Position numbers and translations under genes: made by a program. The notes below the pieces were generated by a model that saw only the letters and a program-made list of their open reading frames with translations, did no database searches and was not told the DNA's origin. Source: Xanthomonas phaseoli pv. phaseoli (GTDB lineage: Bacteria; Pseudomonadota; Gammaproteobacteria; Xanthomonadales; Xanthomonadaceae). From it: a stretch of 64,000 nucleotides of DNA. Each line of letters starts with the position of its first letter. Within the stretch, counting starts at the first letter, position 1. The stretch lies in NCBI GenBank assembly GCA_022749655.1, contig CP094244.1:1-64000 (forward strand), given 5' to 3'. This document shows positions 44,922-54,570 of this stretch, piece after piece.

Positions 44922-46397
44922 ATGAACCCGACCACGACAGGCTTCCTCACACAGCTGTTGCAGAACTTTGTCAACGTGTTTTCCAACGGATTTGGAATCC
45001 TGACGCCCCGCGTCGGCAATTCTGGGCACGTTAGCCGCCATAGAAGTTGCGTTGGCTGCACTGTTTTGGTCATTGCGCGGTGAAGATTTCACCGCGCCAT
45101 TCCTTCGTAAGCTGTTGCGGATCGGATTCTTTGCTTTCCTTGTGGCGTCGTGGCCCACGTTGACTAACGGCGTCGCCAGTGGCTTGGCGCAGATCGGGAC
45201 CTTAGCCGGCGGCGGTACCGCGACCCTGGTGAAAGATCCTAGCGCGATCCTCGACAGGGCTATGGAGGTCATCAAGCCGATTGACAATAAACTCAAAGAC
45301 ATGCAGCGCGGCAGCTGGATGGACAAGGTTGCGATGCTCGCAGTCGTTGTGCAGTACACAGTTGCAGAGCTATTTATTCTCGCTGCATTCGCGGTGTTGG
45401 CGCTCACGTGCATGCTCACCGTGATCGAGTTCTACCTGGTATCGGTGCTTGGCCTAATCCTGGTTCCATGGGGATCAGCAACCACACCGCGTTCCTTGCG
45501 GAAAAAGCCATCGGTGCGGTTATAGCGCAGGGCGTTAAATTGATGGTGTTGAGCTTCATCATGGCTGTCTACGGCACTGTGATGGCCACATTTACGGTGC
45601 CGCCGGCTCCCGAAATTTTGGTCACTTACCTGGCAGCTGTCTCGGCCGGTGTTATGGCAATCCTGGCGGTGCATGCCCCAGCCGTGGCAGGTGGGTTGCT
45701 CTCTGGTTCGCCATCGTTGACCGCCGGCAGTGCGGCAGGCGTGGCCATTGGTGCCGGCGCCGCCGCCATCGGTGCTGGTGTCGGTGCCGCCGCGCTTGGC
45801 CGCATGGGTGCGGCCAGTGCGGCCAAGACCATCACGGCTGCCGGGCAGATCCACGGCGCCGGCAGTGCAGCTGCTGCAAACAGCACAGGAGCTGGTGCGG
45901 CTGCACTGAGTAATCCGAGTGTGCGTGGCAGCGTCATTGGTGGGCTGATGGCGGCAAGCACGACGCCAGCCGGCCAGGCCGTTGCAGCCGGCGTTCAACG
46001 CGCTGCAAGCACCCGGCTCGGCCAGGCCGCAATCAAGTTCGGCTCTGCCGCGGCTGCAAACATTGATCGCGGCGTCTCAGCGGGCGCCAGCTACGCGGCC
46101 GCTGGTGCGTCGGAAGTCGGCCGGATGGCCGCTGCACCGATCACCAATGCCGGCGCAGCGGTGAAGGATGCCTGGTCCCAGGGCGTTGCGATGAGCGGCG
46201 GTGTACCGCCCGCAACTACACCGACACCGCCTGCGACACCTACCCCATCCCAAGAAAGACTGGCTGCCGGCAGACAGCGATTCAGCGACGCAGCAATGGT
46301 CGCCAAAGCATCAACGACAGCGATCAAAGGGGCCACGACCACCAGCGGTGGCGGTAGTGGGAACCCGACGATTGCCCCCACCAACGACGAGAGCTAA
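44922..46397 (+). CDS. trbL: TrbL/VirB6 channel protein (two frame breaks)
   Basis: About 490 aa. The start MNPTTTGFLTQLLQNFVNVF is followed by a break near 45010 (extra A in GGCAATTC), after which GTLAAIEVALAALFWSLRGE gives the first membrane segments. A second break at 45470 (GGGG run) leads to GISNHTAFLAEKAIG. Five to six membrane segments (VAELFILAAFAVLALTCMLT, VIEFYLVSVLGLILVPWG) are followed by a long Ala/Gly-rich soluble tail. Core polytopic subunit of the mating channel. Confidence 0.87.
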
Positions 46398-46403
46398 CCA
46401 CGC

Positions 46404-47125
46404 ATGAGCAGCACCAAAGATTTACTGCAAACGCCCGTCGGCCAGCGTCCCAGCTCGCCGCCGATGTCGCCCCATCACGACTCAGCCCGCAAAGGCTGGA
46501 CTGACAAGCTCGAAAAATCGGAAAGCGACAAGCGCGCATGGCGCTGGGCAGCCGTTGGCGGTTACGCCTTGTCGGTGCTACTGGCCGGTGGCTTGGTTGC
46601 CCTAAGCAACCGGCCGCCGCCGAAGCCGCTCATCGCGCGTATCAACACTGATGGCGCGCCGCAGGTTGTCGGTTACGCAAGTCCAAACTACAAGCCCGGC
46701 CCGGCCGAAATCCGCTACTTCCTCAAGCATTGGGTGGAACTGGTACGCACCGTCCCGCTTGATCCGGTGGTAGTGAAGTCGGCATGGAACGAGGCCTACA
46801 GCTTCATGACCCCAGCCTCTGCGAACAAGCTCAATGCCGAAGCCCGCGTGCCGGGTTCGACCATGAGCAAGGTCGGCCAAGAAACCGTCACCACCCAAGT
46901 CACCTCAGTGGTCCCCGTGTCGGCCGACAGCTACCAGGTACGGTGGGTGGAGACCAGCTTCACCGACCAGGGCCAGGTCAAGGAGCGGGCGACGTGGACA
47001 TCCACGTTCACCATCAAGCAAAGCACCCCGATCCCAAGATCGAGCTGGTGAACCCGCTGGGCCTGTTCATCACGGACTTCAATTGGCAGCGCGACATCGG
47101 CAGCGCCCCTAATTTTTTCACTTAA
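46404..47125 (+). CDS. trbF: TrbF/VirB8 (one frame break)
   Basis: About 239 aa: cytoplasmic N-terminus, one membrane helix (WAAVGGYALSVLLAGGLVAL) and a periplasmic NTF2-like domain (EIRYFLKHWVELVRTVPLDP, SYQVRWVETSFTDQGQVKERATW). The frame slips in a CCCC run near 47032; the next frame gives PKIELVNPLGLFITDFNW and ends at 47125. An inner-membrane assembly factor. Confidence 0.9.
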
Positions 47126-47138
47126 GAGTGCAAACACT

Positions 47139-48134
47139 ATGCAAACCATGAAGACGACCGTTCTGCCGTTGCTGTTGTTGTCCGCCGGCATCGCCAATGC
47201 CCAAACTACGCCACAGGTGCCCGCGATCACCAGCGCGCTCAACGACAACAGCACGGCGACCGCCAATGCGACCCCGTTGGCCAACAACGCCCCCGCTCCC
47301 GCACCCGCCTATGTGCCGCCGCCCTTGCAGCCGGAGCATGTCTCGCCGCGCGTCGCCAAAGCGCGGTCTGACTTCGACAGCAAGCAGCGCGCCCAGGTGG
47401 CCGAGTACGTCGGCCAGGCACGGCAAGTGCCGACCAGCTCCAGCACGGCCAATGTGGGCGGACAGACGATCTTTACCTATCGGCCTGGTGCGCTCTATAC
47501 GATCTATATATGTCGGCGCCGGCCGTCAGACCGTTATCGACTTCCAGCCAGGCGAACAGCTGACGGGCGAAGTCAACGGCTCCGATACGGTGCGGTGGCT
47601 CATTAGCCAGGTCACCAGCGGCACCGATGCCGGCGAGCAAGTGCATCTGGTGCTCAAGGCGGTGGAGCCAGGTCTGACCAACGACCTCTTCATTGCCACC
47701 AATCGGCGCACCTACCTGGTCACCGCGCGCAGCGTGGCCGATTGAGCATGCCCAGCGTGTCGTGGCAGTACCCGATGGACACCTGGAAGGCCCAGCAAGC
47801 CGTGGCGGCCAAGCGCGAAGCCGTCCAGCCTGTGGCAGTCGCCCCGGATGCATTGCACTTCAACTACGACATCAAGGGCGGCCGCTACTCCTGGAAGCCA
47901 ATGCAAGTCTTTGACGATGGCGCGCAAACCTATATCCGCATGCCGGCCACGCTCAATGCGACCGATGCCCCGGCGCTGTTCCTGATCGAGAAGGGCGAAC
48001 CGTTGCTGGTGAACTACCGCGTCAAAGGCGTGGCAAACGGCACCACCGGCCCGACCTACATCGTAGATCGCGTGTTTGATCGCGCCGAGCTGCGCGTGGG
48101 TGCGAAGCAAACCATCACGATCCGCCGTCGCTAA
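47139..48134 (+). CDS. trbG: TrbG/VirB9 (two frame breaks)
   Basis: About 330 aa. Signal peptide MKTTVLPLLLLSAGIANA|QTT, then Pro-rich linker and RPGALYTIY. A break in TATATATG near 47513 leads to VGAGRQTVIDFQPGEQLTG. A second at 47745 (GCCGATTGAGC) leads to SMPSVSWQYPMDTW, and the C-terminal beta domain HFNYDIKGGRYSWKPMQVFD, KGEPLLVNYRVKG ends at 48134. It joins TrbI in the outer-membrane core complex. Confidence 0.9.
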
Positions 48135-48149
48135 TCACTGAGGTGCCGC

Positions 48150-49502
48150 ATGCAGACCACAAACGGAACCCCGGCTGACGACGAACGCGACCCGGTGACC
48201 GGTGAGTCGGCCAGCGAAGGCTACACGCCCCCGCAGGACGCGCCGATTCCCTTGGCAACGCCCAAGCCGAAGATCAAGACCCTGGACAAGAAGAAGGTCG
48301 GCATCATTGCCGGCATCGCGGGTGTGTTGATCGCATTCGCCTTCGTCCAGGCCTTCACGCAGAAGCCGAACCAGAACAAGTCCAAGGAGCAGCCGGCCAC
48401 CGCCAACATGTCCACCAAGCCTGAGGCGTTCAACGCCTTGCCAGGCGACTACGCAACGGCCGCCCAGCAGCGCGCAGAGCGCGTTCCGAAGCTCGGGGCA
48501 CCAATGCCGGGGGAAGTGGGGCAAATGCAGTACGCGACCCAGCAACAGGCCAGTACGCGGGCCTACGGCGGCGGTGCGCAGCCGCAGACAGCGGCACAGC
48601 AGTTTGCCGCCCAGCAGGATCTACAGCGCATGCAACAGGCCGCCAATGCCCGCTACGCGAAAACCAGCTTCCAGCAAAGTGCTAGACCTGGTGCGGCCGG
48701 CAATCCGAGCCAGTTCGGTGGACCGCCGGCATTCGGTGGCATGCCGGCGGACTCACCCGAGGCGGTGCAGCAGCAGATGCTTGCGCAGGCCGCTGCCGCG
48801 GCCGCTGGTGCTGGTGGGCCAGACAAGACCGCTCGCGACGATGCCAACCGCCAGGACGACAAGCGCCACTTCATGGATGAAAAGCGCGACACCGGCACGC
48901 TGCAATCGCGCCTGACTCCGCCAGCCACGCCGACCGTTGTGAGCGCCGGCACGCTCATCCCTGCCCTGTTTCTGACAGGGATCAACAGCGACCTACCCGG
49001 CCAGATCACCGCACAAGTCTCACAGCCGGTCTATGACACCCCAACTGGCCGCTACGTCATCATCCCGCAAGGCTCGGTGCTGATCGGTGCTTACGACTCG
49101 CGCGTGACCTTCGGGCAGAACCGCGTGTTGCTGGTGTGGCAGCGCCTGCGCTTTCCGAACGGGTCTAGTCTGGATCTGGAGGGCATGCCAGGTGTTGACC
49201 TGTCCGGCTATGCCGGCGTGAGCGATAAGGTCAACAACCATTGGGGCAAAGTCTTGTCGAGCGTGCTGCTGTCGAGCACGGTAGCCGCCGCTGTGGCGAC
49301 GGCCGAAGGTGACAGTTTTTCCGCTTTTCAGCGTGACGCAGGTCAGGCCGCATCCCAGGGTGCAGCGCAACAGATCAACCAGGCCGGTTCGCAGCTGCTT
49401 CAACGCAGCATCAACGTGCAACCCACGCTGGAAATTCGGCCTGGTCAACGGGTGGCGGTCATGGTCAACAAAGACTTGGCGCTGTCGCCCTATGGCCCGT
49501 GA
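48150..49502 (+). CDS. trbI: TrbI/VirB10 core-complex protein
   Basis: A 450-aa intact frame: cytoplasmic Pro-rich N-terminus, one membrane helix (KKVGIIAGIAGVLIAFAFVQ), a Gln/Ala-rich periplasmic linker and the C-terminal VirB10 barrel domain (GTLIPALFLTGINSDLPGQ, ITAQVSQPVYDTPTGRYVII, GSVLIGAYDSRVTFGQNRVL, GQRVAVMVNKDLALSPYG). It spans both membranes and senses ATP use. Confidence 0.93.
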   Translation: MQTTNGTPADDERDPVTGESASEGYTPPQDAPIPLATPKPKIKTLDKKKVGIIAGIAGVLIAFAFVQAFTQKPNQNKSKEQPATANMSTKPEAFNALPGDYATAAQQRAERVPKLGAPMPGEVGQMQYATQQQASTRAYGGGAQPQTAAQQFAAQQDLQRMQQAANARYAKTSFQQSARPGAAGNPSQFGGPPAFGGMPADSPEAVQQQMLAQAAAAAAGAGGPDKTARDDANRQDDKRHFMDEKRDTGTLQSRLTPPATPTVVSAGTLIPALFLTGINSDLPGQITAQVSQPVYDTPTGRYVIIPQGSVLIGAYDSRVTFGQNRVLLVWQRLRFPNGSSLDLEGMPGVDLSGYAGVSDKVNNHWGKVLSSVLLSSTVAAAVATAEGDSFSAFQRDAGQAASQGAAQQINQAGSQLLQRSINVQPTLEIRPGQRVAVMVNKDLALSPYGP

Positions 49503-49572
49503 CCGTGAACCAACGTGTGCAATATCGATAAACTCCGAGGGCTTTACCAACCACCCAACGGAGCAAATAGCT

Positions 49573-49880
49573 ATGCCTGCAAAAGCCGCTCGGCGACAGG
49601 TTGTCGCGAACGTGGCCCCTAAGCAGATGAAAGCGATTGACCGCGATGCACAGCGAGCCGGACTCAGCCGGCGAATGTTTATGCAACACCTCATGGAAGA
49701 ATTTCTGCTTCAACCCACCACCCTGGTGGCCGGCGGCATCTATCGCAAGCAAGACCGCGAACGCCTCCGCTTCCACCTGTCCGTCCCCTTGCACAACGGC
49801 GTCAGCAAATACGCCAAAAATTGGGCGTCACGATCAGCGTCGTTATCACCACCGCTGTAGCCAATCGCTACCCGCTATAG
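49573..49880 (+). CDS. Small ribbon-helix-helix-like protein (frame break near 49818)
   Basis: MPAKAARRQVVANVAPKQMK then AIDRDAQRAGLSRRMFMQHLMEEFL looks like a short strand followed by two helices. Near an AAAAA run the printed frame turns to nonsense; the neighbouring frame continues KLGVTISVVITTAVANRYPL to a stop at 49880. About 102 aa. Possible DNA-binding regulator at the end of the trb operon. Confidence 0.55.
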
Positions 49881-49890
49881 GAACAACTAC

Positions 49891-50130
49891 ATGGCCCGCA
49901 AACCATCTGCACTGCCGAAGATCCCCGTCAAAACCGAACGCGTCACCAAGCGCTTGCAGTTCGATCCCGCACTCATCAAGCGCGTGGAAGCCTTCTGCGA
50001 CTTCTACGCGCACACCGTGGGCGCAAAGCCCGACTGGAACGATGCCGCCGTTGCCCTGATCGAGCATGCGCTCGATGGCAACCGTGACTTCACCAAGTAC
50101 CTTGCCGAGCAGAACAAGCCAGCTGCATGA
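49891..50130 (+). CDS. DUF2274-like protein
   Basis: A 79-aa protein: TERVTKRLQFDPALIKRVEAF then WNDAAVALIEHALDGNRDF. Small proteins of this pattern (DUF2274) usually follow trbI in Trb clusters, which matches its place here. The role is not known. Confidence 0.65.
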   Translation: MARKPSALPKIPVKTERVTKRLQFDPALIKRVEAFCDFYAHTVGAKPDWNDAAVALIEHALDGNRDFTKYLAEQNKPAA

Positions 50131-50202
50131 CCACACCGTGACGCACTGAGTCTGTGCGGTCCACCTCGGGTGACCGCATCAGACAACCGCCGGAGTTAGC
50201 GC

Positions 50203-50450
50203 ATGAACGCACCCGAAAAAGCCTGGGATACCGCATCGGCGAAATGCTCTACGCCATGTCGCAGTGGTCACGCCCAGCCCGCGCCAGCATCGTGATCGTC
50301 GGCATGCTTGCCGCCATCGTGTTTTTCTGGCTCTCCATACCCGCTGCCGCCGTCGCCATCGGCTTCCTATCGCTGGCGACGTTCTGGCTCCTGCTGCCCA
50401 CCGACCCGCCGGCCGATCCGAATACCGCCGCCAACGACCCGGAGCGCTGA
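50203..50450 (+). CDS. Small membrane protein upstream of topB (frame break near 50220)
   Basis: ATG after CGGAGTTAGC gives MNAPEK. Restoring one A in the AAAAA run continues SLGYRIGEMLYAMSQWSRPA and two membrane segments (ASIVIVGMLAAIVFFWLSIP, AAVAIGFLSLATFWLLLP) with an acidic tail. About 82 aa. It ends one base before topB, so the two are coupled. Function unknown. Confidence 0.58.
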
Positions 50451-50451
50451 C

Positions 50452-51282
50452 ATGCGTCTATGGATCTGCGAGAAGCGCGACCAGGCCAAAAACATTGCGC
50501 CACTGCTGGGCAACCCGAAGCCTGGTCAGGGCTACATCGATACCGACGATGGCCGGGTGACGTGGGCACGTGGCCACCTCTTGGAACAGGTCGGTCCACC
50601 GGGCTACGACAAGGCATGGGAGGCCTGGAATTTCGAGGTGTTGCCCATGATCCCGACCGCGTGGAAGCACCAACCAACTGCCGACAAACAGCGCGAGTTA
50701 GCCGTGCTGCTAGCCAACATCCCCAAGGCATCGGAAATCGTCATCGCAACCGACTGCGGCGCCGAGGGCGAAGCGATCGCCCGAGAGCTGCTGGACCACG
50801 CCGGCTATCGGGGACCGGTGCGCCGGCTGTGGTATTCCGCGCTCGATGCTGCAAGCCTGACCAAGGCAATCGCCAGCTTGCGGCCAGGCGAAAGCAGCGA
50901 GCCGCTCTATTGGGCAAGTCAGGCACGTTCACGCGCCGACTGGCTCATGGGCATGAACCTCAGCCGTGCCTACACGCTGCGGTCCCGTGCAGCTGGCGGT
51001 AAAGGGCCACGGCACGTCGGCCGGGTGATGTCGCCCACCCTCGCCCTGGTCGTGCGTCGGGATGCTGAAATCGCCGCGTTCCGCGAAGCCACCTATTACG
51101 AGCTGGAAATCACCGCTCAGACCGTACTCGGGGCAAACGTCGTGCTGACGCACGCCCCGGCAGATGCGGGGCGGCTCTTCGCTCGCGCCGACGCCGAAGC
51201 CATCCTCGCAGCGGCCACCGGAGCCAGTGGACCGCTCGCGGTCACGCACGAAAGCAAGGCGCAGAAGCCCCCTGCCCTGATG
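50452..51282 (+). pseudogene. topB: DNA topoisomerase III, N-terminal part
   Basis: A plasmid type IA topoisomerase of the TraE/TopB kind. The toprim domain is seen as MRLWICEKRDQAKNIAPLL and VIATDCGAEGEAIARELLDH (acidic triad), then SQARSRADWLMGMNLSRAYT and RVMSPTLALVVRRD. The frame is cut after KPPALM by the cassette at 51283. The catalytic Tyr lies beyond the insertion (SYPRT near 54677), so the split enzyme should be inactive. Confidence 0.88.
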
Positions 51283-51372
51283 GAGGGTCGGCAGGGATTC
51301 GTGTAAAAAACAGCCAAAAGTGAGCTAACTTGCTGTTAGCGAAGGCCTTTACACGAATCCCTGCCGACCCTC
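51283..51372 (+). repeat. Left cassette end, hairpin-forming
   Basis: GAGGGTCGGCAGGGATTC plus 7 more bases (51283-51307) is perfectly inverted at 51348-51372. In the middle GCTAAC and GTTAGC form a second small hairpin. The end is thus itself a MITE-like palindrome. Confidence 0.88.
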
Positions 51373-51679
51373 AAGTACGACAGTCCACGGTAGTTCTCTA
51401 TCGCATGGCGCGCGGCGATGCGATGCCGGGCACAGGGCGGCCGTGGAACATCGCGCCGCAGTGCGCGCAGCGGCAGCGCACGCATTGATCCAGATACCTA
51501 TGTCCCGTTTGGACACTTCTGCGTTGCGGCACATCGAAACGTCAACCGCCGTAGCAGAACCGAGCACGACCACTGTCGAGCGCAAGCCGGTTCCCGCAAG
51601 CTGCGCGACTCGCGGCTTGCGCCACGCCGGGTCAAGGGCGGCAAGCAGCCACTTTCATGCGGTACACCAGGGACATCCG
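51373..51679. other. Leader of the pectate lyase gene
   Basis: About 300 bases between the left cassette end and the lyase start. It has open frames in all directions but no recognised protein and no clear promoter. Confidence 0.4.
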
Positions 51680-52999
51680 ATGAACCTCTCTCTTTGCACC
51701 ATCGTGGCGATCGCCATTGCCGCTTGCGTGCCGTGCACGGCCGTGGCCGCCGACTGGTACGTCGCCCCCACCGGCAACGACGGCAATCCCGGCACCCGCG
51801 CCGCCCCCTTTGCCAGCGTGATGGCTGCGCAGGCCGCCGCGTCCGGTGGCGATACCGTTTACCTGCGCGGCGGCACCTATCGCCTGACCAACGCCAACAT
51901 CAGCGTGGTGCGGCAGCCCTACGCCGTGGTCAACGAGATCACCAAGCCCGGCATCGCCTATGTCAACGTCGCCAACGAGCGGCCGGTGTTCGACTTCTCT
52001 GCGGTGACGCCCACCGGCCTGCGCGTGGCCGCATTCCGGGTGGCCAGCAACAACTGCGTCTTTCGCGGATTCGAGGTGGTGGGTGTGCGGATCACCATTG
52101 CAGACCGCCTGACCCAGTCCGAAGCATTCCGCGTTGACCGCGGCAACGGCAACCTGTTCGAGAATCTGGCGATCCACGACGGCCAGGCGATCGGCTGGTA
52201 CCTGGTTTCGGGCAGCGACAACCGGGTACACAACGTCGATGCCTATAACAACCGTGGACTAAATGCCTTCTCCGATGGAAATATCGACGGTTTCGGCGTG
52301 CACCCGACGCTTGCCGGAAGCACCGGAAACCTCATCGAAGGCAGCCGCGCATGGTTCAACAGCGACGATGGCTTCGACCTGATCAATGCCGCTGCCGCAG
52401 TCACCCTGCAACGCAACTGGTCGTTCTACAACGGGTACGACAGCGCATTCACCCCGCTGGGCAATGGCGCAGGCTTCAAGGCAGGCGGCTACGGGCGCAA
52501 CGGAAGCGATTATCCCAAGCCGGTGCCGCGCCATATCGTGCGGTTCAATCTGGCAGTGGGCAATCGATCCAACGGCCTCTACGCCAATCACCACATCGGT
52601 GGGCAGGAGTGGATCAGCAACACATCGATCAAGAACGGCCGCGCCAACTACGACATGCAATCCACCTTGAGCGACAACCTCACCGACGTGCCTGGATACG
52701 ACCACCATCTGGCCAATAACCTGGGATTCGGAACGCGCATCGAAATGATCAACCTGGGGTCTGCGAGCGAGAACGATATCGGCCGCAATTCGTTCAATCT
52801 TCCCCTTGTCGTCAGTGCAGGCGATTTCGTCAGCCTGGACGAGCGCCAGCTCATGCGTCCGCGCCAGGCCAACGGCGACCTACCCATCATCACCTTCGCC
52901 ACCCTGGCACCGGGCAGCGCGTTGATCGACGCCGGCGCCGATACCGGTGAGGCCTTCAACGGACGTGCACCGGACCTGGGGGCATTCGAGGCGCGTTGA
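51680..52999 (+). CDS. Secreted pectate lyase, polysaccharide lyase family 9
   Basis: A 439-aa protein with a signal peptide (MNLSLCTIVAIAIAACVPCTA, cleavage near AVAA|DWY). The mature start DWYVAPTGNDGNPGTRAAPF and GGDTVYLRGGTYRL are typical of PL9 right-handed beta-helix lyases. The calcium site is in NSDDGFDL (about residues 227-234) and the catalytic Lys is the K of GAGFKAGG (about 267), as in the family. It would be exported and cut pectate in plant cell walls. The ATG is chosen by signal peptide; the frame stays open upstream without meaning. It is a cassette cargo gene. Confidence 0.87.
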   Translation: MNLSLCTIVAIAIAACVPCTAVAADWYVAPTGNDGNPGTRAAPFASVMAAQAAASGGDTVYLRGGTYRLTNANISVVRQPYAVVNEITKPGIAYVNVANERPVFDFSAVTPTGLRVAAFRVASNNCVFRGFEVVGVRITIADRLTQSEAFRVDRGNGNLFENLAIHDGQAIGWYLVSGSDNRVHNVDAYNNRGLNAFSDGNIDGFGVHPTLAGSTGNLIEGSRAWFNSDDGFDLINAAAAVTLQRNWSFYNGYDSAFTPLGNGAGFKAGGYGRNGSDYPKPVPRHIVRFNLAVGNRSNGLYANHHIGGQEWISNTSIKNGRANYDMQSTLSDNLTDVPGYDHHLANNLGFGTRIEMINLGSASENDIGRNSFNLPLVVSAGDFVSLDERQLMRPRQANGDLPIITFATLAPGSALIDAGADTGEAFNGRAPDLGAFEAR

Positions 53000-53125
53000 T
53001 CCGGACGATGGCGCCAGCCGCCTGGCCGGCAGTCAGCGTCATCGTGTGTGCGATTAATATTACTACGTAACGACGCATTTTGTTTCACACCGTTGAATTA
53101 ATTACCCAAACTAAAATAGGTGTTT

Positions 53126-54418
53126 ATGAAAATAAATTTTCTAGCGGCGACGATCTTTCTGGGGCTGAGCTGCGCTAGCACCTCCATAGTATTTGCAGCT
53201 GACCAATGGCTCTCATTTTCAAGTGAACAGAAGAGTAGGATCACTTCAACGGAAAGGCTAACCCCGATCAGAATCATCGAATCGCAAGCCTATGATAATG
53301 CGGCTGCCGGTGGACTTTGGTTACCGCTGCCAGACGGTCGACGCATCTATGCAAGAACTATTTCGCAGAACTCCCAGGACAATGATCATTGGACCTTTGT
53401 CGGCAGCATCCCCGCACGAAAGCAAAGTGTAGTGATCACCTTCGGCCGCAATGCAGTATTCGGATCAATTCCGGTCGGCGATAACACATCGGTTCGTATC
53501 GTTACCCAGGCCGGCAAGCTGTATATTGCAGAACGTCTACCAAAAAACATTGCTCTTGACCGCCTCAAGAGCCATGATAGTGTCATGGCACCCGACTACC
53601 TGATTCCGCCGAAGCCACCGTTAAGCGAGCAAGATTTACAACATAACCTTGCACTAGTGATGCAGGCGGCCAGCGCAACGACCCCGGCGGTGGTCGACGT
53701 GCTCGTAGGTTATACCCCTGGCTTGGTCCGCGAGCTAGGATCGGTAGATGCCGTTAATACCCGCATCAACTATCTGGTTGCCGTTACCAACCGTGCCTAC
53801 TCGGATAGCCAAGTGAATGGACGCCTGCGCCTGATCGGTACGCAGCAGGTTAATTACACCGACTCCACTACAGATGATGCTGCACTTAAGGACCTGACCG
53901 AAGCTTCAGGCACCTCTTCATTAGCGACACTGCACAGCACGCGCGACACCCAGGGTGCCGATCTTGTCGCCTTGCTACGCCCTTACCGCGCAAATCAAGG
54001 CGCTTGTGGCGTGGCGTGGCTGAACGGTGGTGGGCTTCAATCGTACAATGTCAATATGCAGGGATCGGGGTACGCCGCAGTCAGTGATGGTACCGACGAA
54101 GAAGCCGGAAATTACTGCGAAGACATTACCTTCGCTCATGAAATCGGCCATAACCTTGGTCTGGCTCACGACAAAGCCGATTCCGGTCCTGGCGCGTTCA
54201 CTTATGCTTACGGATGGCGGCAAACATTGGATGAGGGCAGTTTCAATACCATCATGGCGTATACCGCCGACGATCAGCAGAGGGTTCCCTACTTCGCCAA
54301 TCCACGTATCACGTTATGCAATGGCAACCCGTGCGGGGATGTAAACGAAGCCGACCAGACCAGAGCATTAAATATCACCATGCCCATCGCGGCCAACTTT
54401 AGGCCGACCAAGCGATGA
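53126..54418 (+). CDS. Secreted zinc metallopeptidase (reprolysin-like, M12B/M72 type)
   Basis: A 430-aa protein: signal peptide (MKINFLAATIFLGLSCASTS to FAA|DQW), a propeptide-like region (residues 30-185), then the catalytic domain from VVDVLVGYTPGLVRELGS. The zinc motif is HEIGHNLGLAHD (residues 338-349) and the Met-turn is IMAYT. Cys residues around it (QGACGVAW, YCEDITF, LCNGNPCG) can form disulfides. Peptidyl-Asp-type metalloendopeptidases of xanthomonads are relatives. The first 150 bases and the 120 bases before them are AT-richer than the plasmid, a sign of a different origin from the lyase gene. Confidence 0.87.
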   Translation: MKINFLAATIFLGLSCASTSIVFAADQWLSFSSEQKSRITSTERLTPIRIIESQAYDNAAAGGLWLPLPDGRRIYARTISQNSQDNDHWTFVGSIPARKQSVVITFGRNAVFGSIPVGDNTSVRIVTQAGKLYIAERLPKNIALDRLKSHDSVMAPDYLIPPKPPLSEQDLQHNLALVMQAASATTPAVVDVLVGYTPGLVRELGSVDAVNTRINYLVAVTNRAYSDSQVNGRLRLIGTQQVNYTDSTTDDAALKDLTEASGTSSLATLHSTRDTQGADLVALLRPYRANQGACGVAWLNGGGLQSYNVNMQGSGYAAVSDGTDEEAGNYCEDITFAHEIGHNLGLAHDKADSGPGAFTYAYGWRQTLDEGSFNTIMAYTADDQQRVPYFANPRITLCNGNPCGDVNEADQTRALNITMPIAANFRPTKR

Positions 54419-54452
54419 GTCACCCATAAGTACAGCTACTAGCGGAGCCGTG

Positions 54453-54477
54453 ACACTTGGCTGTTTTGTACACGAAT
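54453..54477. repeat. Degenerate inner copy of the cassette end
   Basis: CACTTGGCTGTTTTGTACACGAAT closely follows the inner part of the right end (CACTTTTGGCTGTTTTTTACACGAAT), just inside the right repeat. It suggests an older, decayed end left by an earlier cassette boundary. Confidence 0.55.
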
Positions 54478-54479
54478 TT

Positions 54480-54570
54480 GAGGGTCGGCAGGGATTCGTG
54501 TAAAACGCCTTCGCTAACAGCAAGTTAGCTCACTTTTGGCTGTTTTTTACACGAATCCCTGCCGCCCCTC
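54480..54570 (-). repeat. Right cassette end, hairpin-forming
   Basis: The reverse complement of the left end with few changes (outermost GAGGGGCGG instead of GAGGGTCGG). It forms the same palindrome with an inner GCTAAC/GTTAGC hairpin. Confidence 0.88.

Larger units (their letters stand above)
51283..54570. mobile_element. Transposase-less Tn3-type cassette (TnXax1-like MIC) with two secreted enzymes
   Basis: A 3288-bp unit bounded by about 90-bp inverted repeats and a perfect 5-bp duplication TGATG (51278-51282 and 54571-54575). Removing it and one TGATG restores topB (PPALM-TLSRFQQ). It encodes no transposase, only a pectate lyase and a metallopeptidase. The ends begin GAGGGTCGGCAGGGATTC. 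From memory these resemble the TnXax1-type mobile insertion cassettes known to carry effector genes in Xanthomonas; that match needs a search. It must be moved by a transposase supplied from elsewhere, since the Tn3 transposon at 55301 has different ends. Confidence 0.88.

Noticed and set aside
51443..51679. N-terminal extension of the pectate lyase frame
   Set aside because: The signal peptide begins at 51680; the upstream residues are Arg/Ala-rich and carry no domain.
51283..54570. Cassette mobilised by the Tn3 transposon at 55301
   Set aside because: The terminal repeats have no resemblance (GAGGGTCGGCAGG against GGGGGTGTAAGCC), and that transposase is split.
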